A stretch of DNA of 64,000 nucleotides from CAKMZU01 sp965248335 (lineage in GTDB: Bacteria; Pseudomonadota; Gammaproteobacteria; Pseudomonadales; DT-91): positions 1-64,000 of the forward strand of contig CBDFIY010000002.1 in NCBI GenBank assembly GCA_965248335.1. The letters run 5' to 3'. Position numbers and translations under genes: made by a program. The notes under the pieces were generated by a model. It did no database searches. It saw only the letters and a program-made list of their open reading frames with translations, and was not told the origin of the DNA. Shown piece by piece: positions 62,362 through 64,000 of the stretch (within the stretch, counting starts at the first letter, position 1; every line of letters starts with the position of its first letter).

Positions 62362-63216
62362 TTACAGCCCCAGTACAGTTTTCCAGAGTCGGTCTTTGAT
62401 GGGTGCAGGTGTAATAGGCTCTATCCACCCTGCCAGTCGCGCATCAATGCCAATACGATAATGTGATTTTGGTGAATCAATCTCCACTAATTTACAAATT
62501 AAATGTGCTACTCGAGAGGGTTTTATTGCATTGTTTTTCAGGCTCTTCTGCAAATTCAAGTTTCTGTCAATAAAGGGTTGATAGTGGAGTAAACCATCGC
62601 TATTGAGCTTTTGAGCCATCTCAGCTTGATCCTCACAAATCTTATCTTGCATAGGGGTATCAACAGTGCCTGGCTCAACAACAATAACACGTATATTACT
62701 GTGCGATAACTCAATACGTAAAACATCACTCAAGGCATTAATGGCCGCTTTCGATGCACTGTAGGCGCCTAAGAAAGGTGTGGCAAAGTGACTTATCGAT
62801 GAGCCAACATTAATAATGACGCCATTATTTTTCTTTAACAAAGGCAGGCAAGCATTAATGATAACCATGGGCGCTATAACATTTGTGCTTAAGTGTTGGT
62901 GAAAATGCTCTGTAGCGGCATATTCAAGTGGGTAGGGATTTGCAATTCCGGCATTGTTAATCAGCGCATCAAGCCCCGCCCCTTTATTTTGATTAGCGAT
63001 TTTTTTAATGAGCGCTTTAATTTGCGTTTCATCATCAACATCCAATAGTTCGGCTTGTATATTTGTATAACCTAGCATCATGAGTTTATCGGCATCATCT
63101 TGGTGGCGGACTGTTGCGATGACGTGCCAGTCAAGGCGGGCAAAATGGATAGCTGTAGAGCGACCGATACCAGAGGAGCAGCCTGTAATAAACACGGTTC
63201 TAGAATGGGTATCCAT
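62362..63216 (-). CDS. short-chain dehydrogenase/reductase (SDR)
   Basis: 284 residues. Rossmann cofactor motif TGCSSGIG at residues 11-18, NNAGIANP near 90, catalytic Ser in VGSSISHF near 139, YxxxK in YSASKAAI near 152. Classical SDR that reduces or oxidises small alcohols or ketones using NAD(P)H; the Arg in ATVRHQDD near 37 favours NADP. Substrate unknown. Ends just before a palindromic element. Confidence 0.92.
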   Translation of the reverse strand: MDTHSRTVFITGCSSGIGRSTAIHFARLDWHVIATVRHQDDADKLMMLGYTNIQAELLDVDDETQIKALIKKIANQNKGAGLDALINNAGIANPYPLEYAATEHFHQHLSTNVIAPMVIINACLPLLKKNNGVIINVGSSISHFATPFLGAYSASKAAINALSDVLRIELSHSNIRVIVVEPGTVDTPMQDKICEDQAEMAQKLNSDGLLHYQPFIDRNLNLQKSLKNNAIKPSRVAHLICKLVEIDSPKSHYRIGIDARLAGWIEPITPAPIKDRLWKTVLGL

Positions 63217-63401
63217 AAAACATCCTTGTTTAATGGTGAGCTAGGCGATGTTGCGCCTATTGGCGCTGATGACTGCTAATAGGTGCAAGAATAGCTATTT
63301 AATCTGTGACATATAGCGTAGAAACCTCAGGGTGTTTTAGCAAATAAATAACGTAGAAAGCCGATGGCTTCCAAGGAAACGTAATAAGGCGTGGCTTTAT
63401 A

Positions 63402-64000
63402 CTAAGGAGAAGTAATAAAAAATAAACTTAATTCAGGAATGTAGGTAATCAATAATACGCTCAGCATGAGTACAAACATAAACGGTATGGTTGCACTGTA
63501 GAGTGTGGTGATAGGTTTTTTAAAGCGATAGCTGGCGATAAATAAATTCATGCCAACAGGTGGTGTAAAATATCCAATCTGCATGTTAGCAAGGAAAATA
63601 ATGCCGAGGTGAACGGGATGAATGCCGTAAGCAATAGCGAGGGGTAGAATTAACGGTACCACGATAACAATTGCAGAGAAAATGTCTAGAATCGCACCGA
63701 GCAACAATAAGAAAATATTAAGTAAAATAAGAAAGGTTAATTTGCTGGTAATAAATGACTGCATCCAGTTAAAAAAGTGTGTGGGTATTTGGGCATCGAC
63801 CATGACATTGGTTAATGCTAAAGATGTAGCAAGGATAATAATAATGCCGCCCACCATGGTCATGGACTGCTGAAGAATCAGCGGCACTTGTTTCAACTTT
63901 ATCTCTCGGTGAATAAATATTTCTACAATAGCAATATAAAGTGTTGCGACTGTAGCGGTTTCTGAAATAGCAAAAAAGCCCGAGTAAATTCCAGCTAACA
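63402..64000 (-). CDS. dctM: TRAP transporter large permease subunit (DctM-like), N-terminus outside window
   Basis: C-terminal 198 residues in the window; the frame stays open to the right edge, so the start lies beyond 64000. Hydrophobic with about six membrane segments, and the DctM signatures SGFFAISETATVATLY, LLLGAILDIFSAIVIVVPLI and HLGIIFLANMQIGYFTPPVG. The large subunit imports organic acids with a periplasmic binding protein and a small permease. Partners would be on the same strand outside the window. Confidence 0.93.
   Translation of the reverse strand, partial: LAGIYSGFFAISETATVATLYIAIVEIFIHREIKLKQVPLILQQSMTMVGGIIIILATSLALTNVMVDAQIPTHFFNWMQSFITSKLTFLILLNIFLLLLGAILDIFSAIVIVVPLILPLAIAYGIHPVHLGIIFLANMQIGYFTPPVGMNLFIASYRFKKPITTLYSATIPFMFVLMLSVLLITYIPELSLFFITSP

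Overview
The window looks like a moderately low-GC gammaproteobacterial chromosome carrying a heavy load of mobile DNA. The strongest taxonomic clue is the block argH (minus) diverging from algZ-algR, followed further on by hemC-hemD-hemX-hemY, which is the gene order of Pseudomonas and related Gammaproteobacteria. EttA, DinB, a TRAP DctM subunit and a PhoPQ-related protein fit the same class. A Piscirickettsiaceae-like organism (Cycloclasticus, Methylophaga) is possible but cannot be proven from this sequence. No rRNA, tRNA or CRISPR array was seen.

Left edge (1-5.9 kb): the end of an IS4-family element, a kilobase of decayed gene scraps (a small secreted protein with an amber codon, a zinc-ribbon protein with two stops, an HsdM fragment), a hypothetical secreted protein, then dinB and ettA facing each other.

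Accessory island (about 5.9-35.4 kb): it opens with three tightly coupled tyrosine recombinases, two small coiled-coil proteins and a RecD2-like helicase whose P-loop is altered. The cargo follows: a lipoprotein, a candidate small RNA, a PD-(D/E)XK nuclease, a type I restriction system with a SIR2-like gene inserted between hsdS and hsdR, small membrane and lipoproteins, an IS630-family element, a membrane glycosyltransferase gene broken by a small palindromic element, a metallophosphoesterase with two decayed partial relatives nearby, and an uncharacterised three-gene helicase module with a divergent XRE regulator and a perfect 18-bp palindrome. hsdR is split by an IS3-family element; removing the element and one flanking repeat restores the frame exactly. 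A short repeat near 5.91 and 5.96 kb reappears in near-identical form at 35.36 kb and may mark the island ends.

Ordinary region (35.8-47.6 kb): a PAS-GGDEF-EAL protein, an amidohydrolase truncated by a short repeat, an Ntn hydrolase, a transglutaminase-like protein, an SGNH hydrolase, an HD-domain protein with argH, and the AlgZ/AlgR two-component pair.

Insertion pile-up (47.8-55.9 kb): the algR-hemC junction has been opened by an IS66-family element, an IS1111-type IS110 element itself interrupted by an IS3-family element, a small hypothetical gene, an MFS transporter, and a full IS4-family copy. Then hemCDXY resumes, followed by an NTF2-like protein, a PhoPQ-related protein, an SDR and the end of a TRAP transporter subunit.

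Two families of short non-autonomous palindromic elements run through the window. One (about 128 bp, ends TATACC...GGTATA) shares its termini with the resident IS630-family element and so may be mobilised by it. The other (about 114 bp, flanked by CTAG) has interrupted the glycosyltransferase gene.
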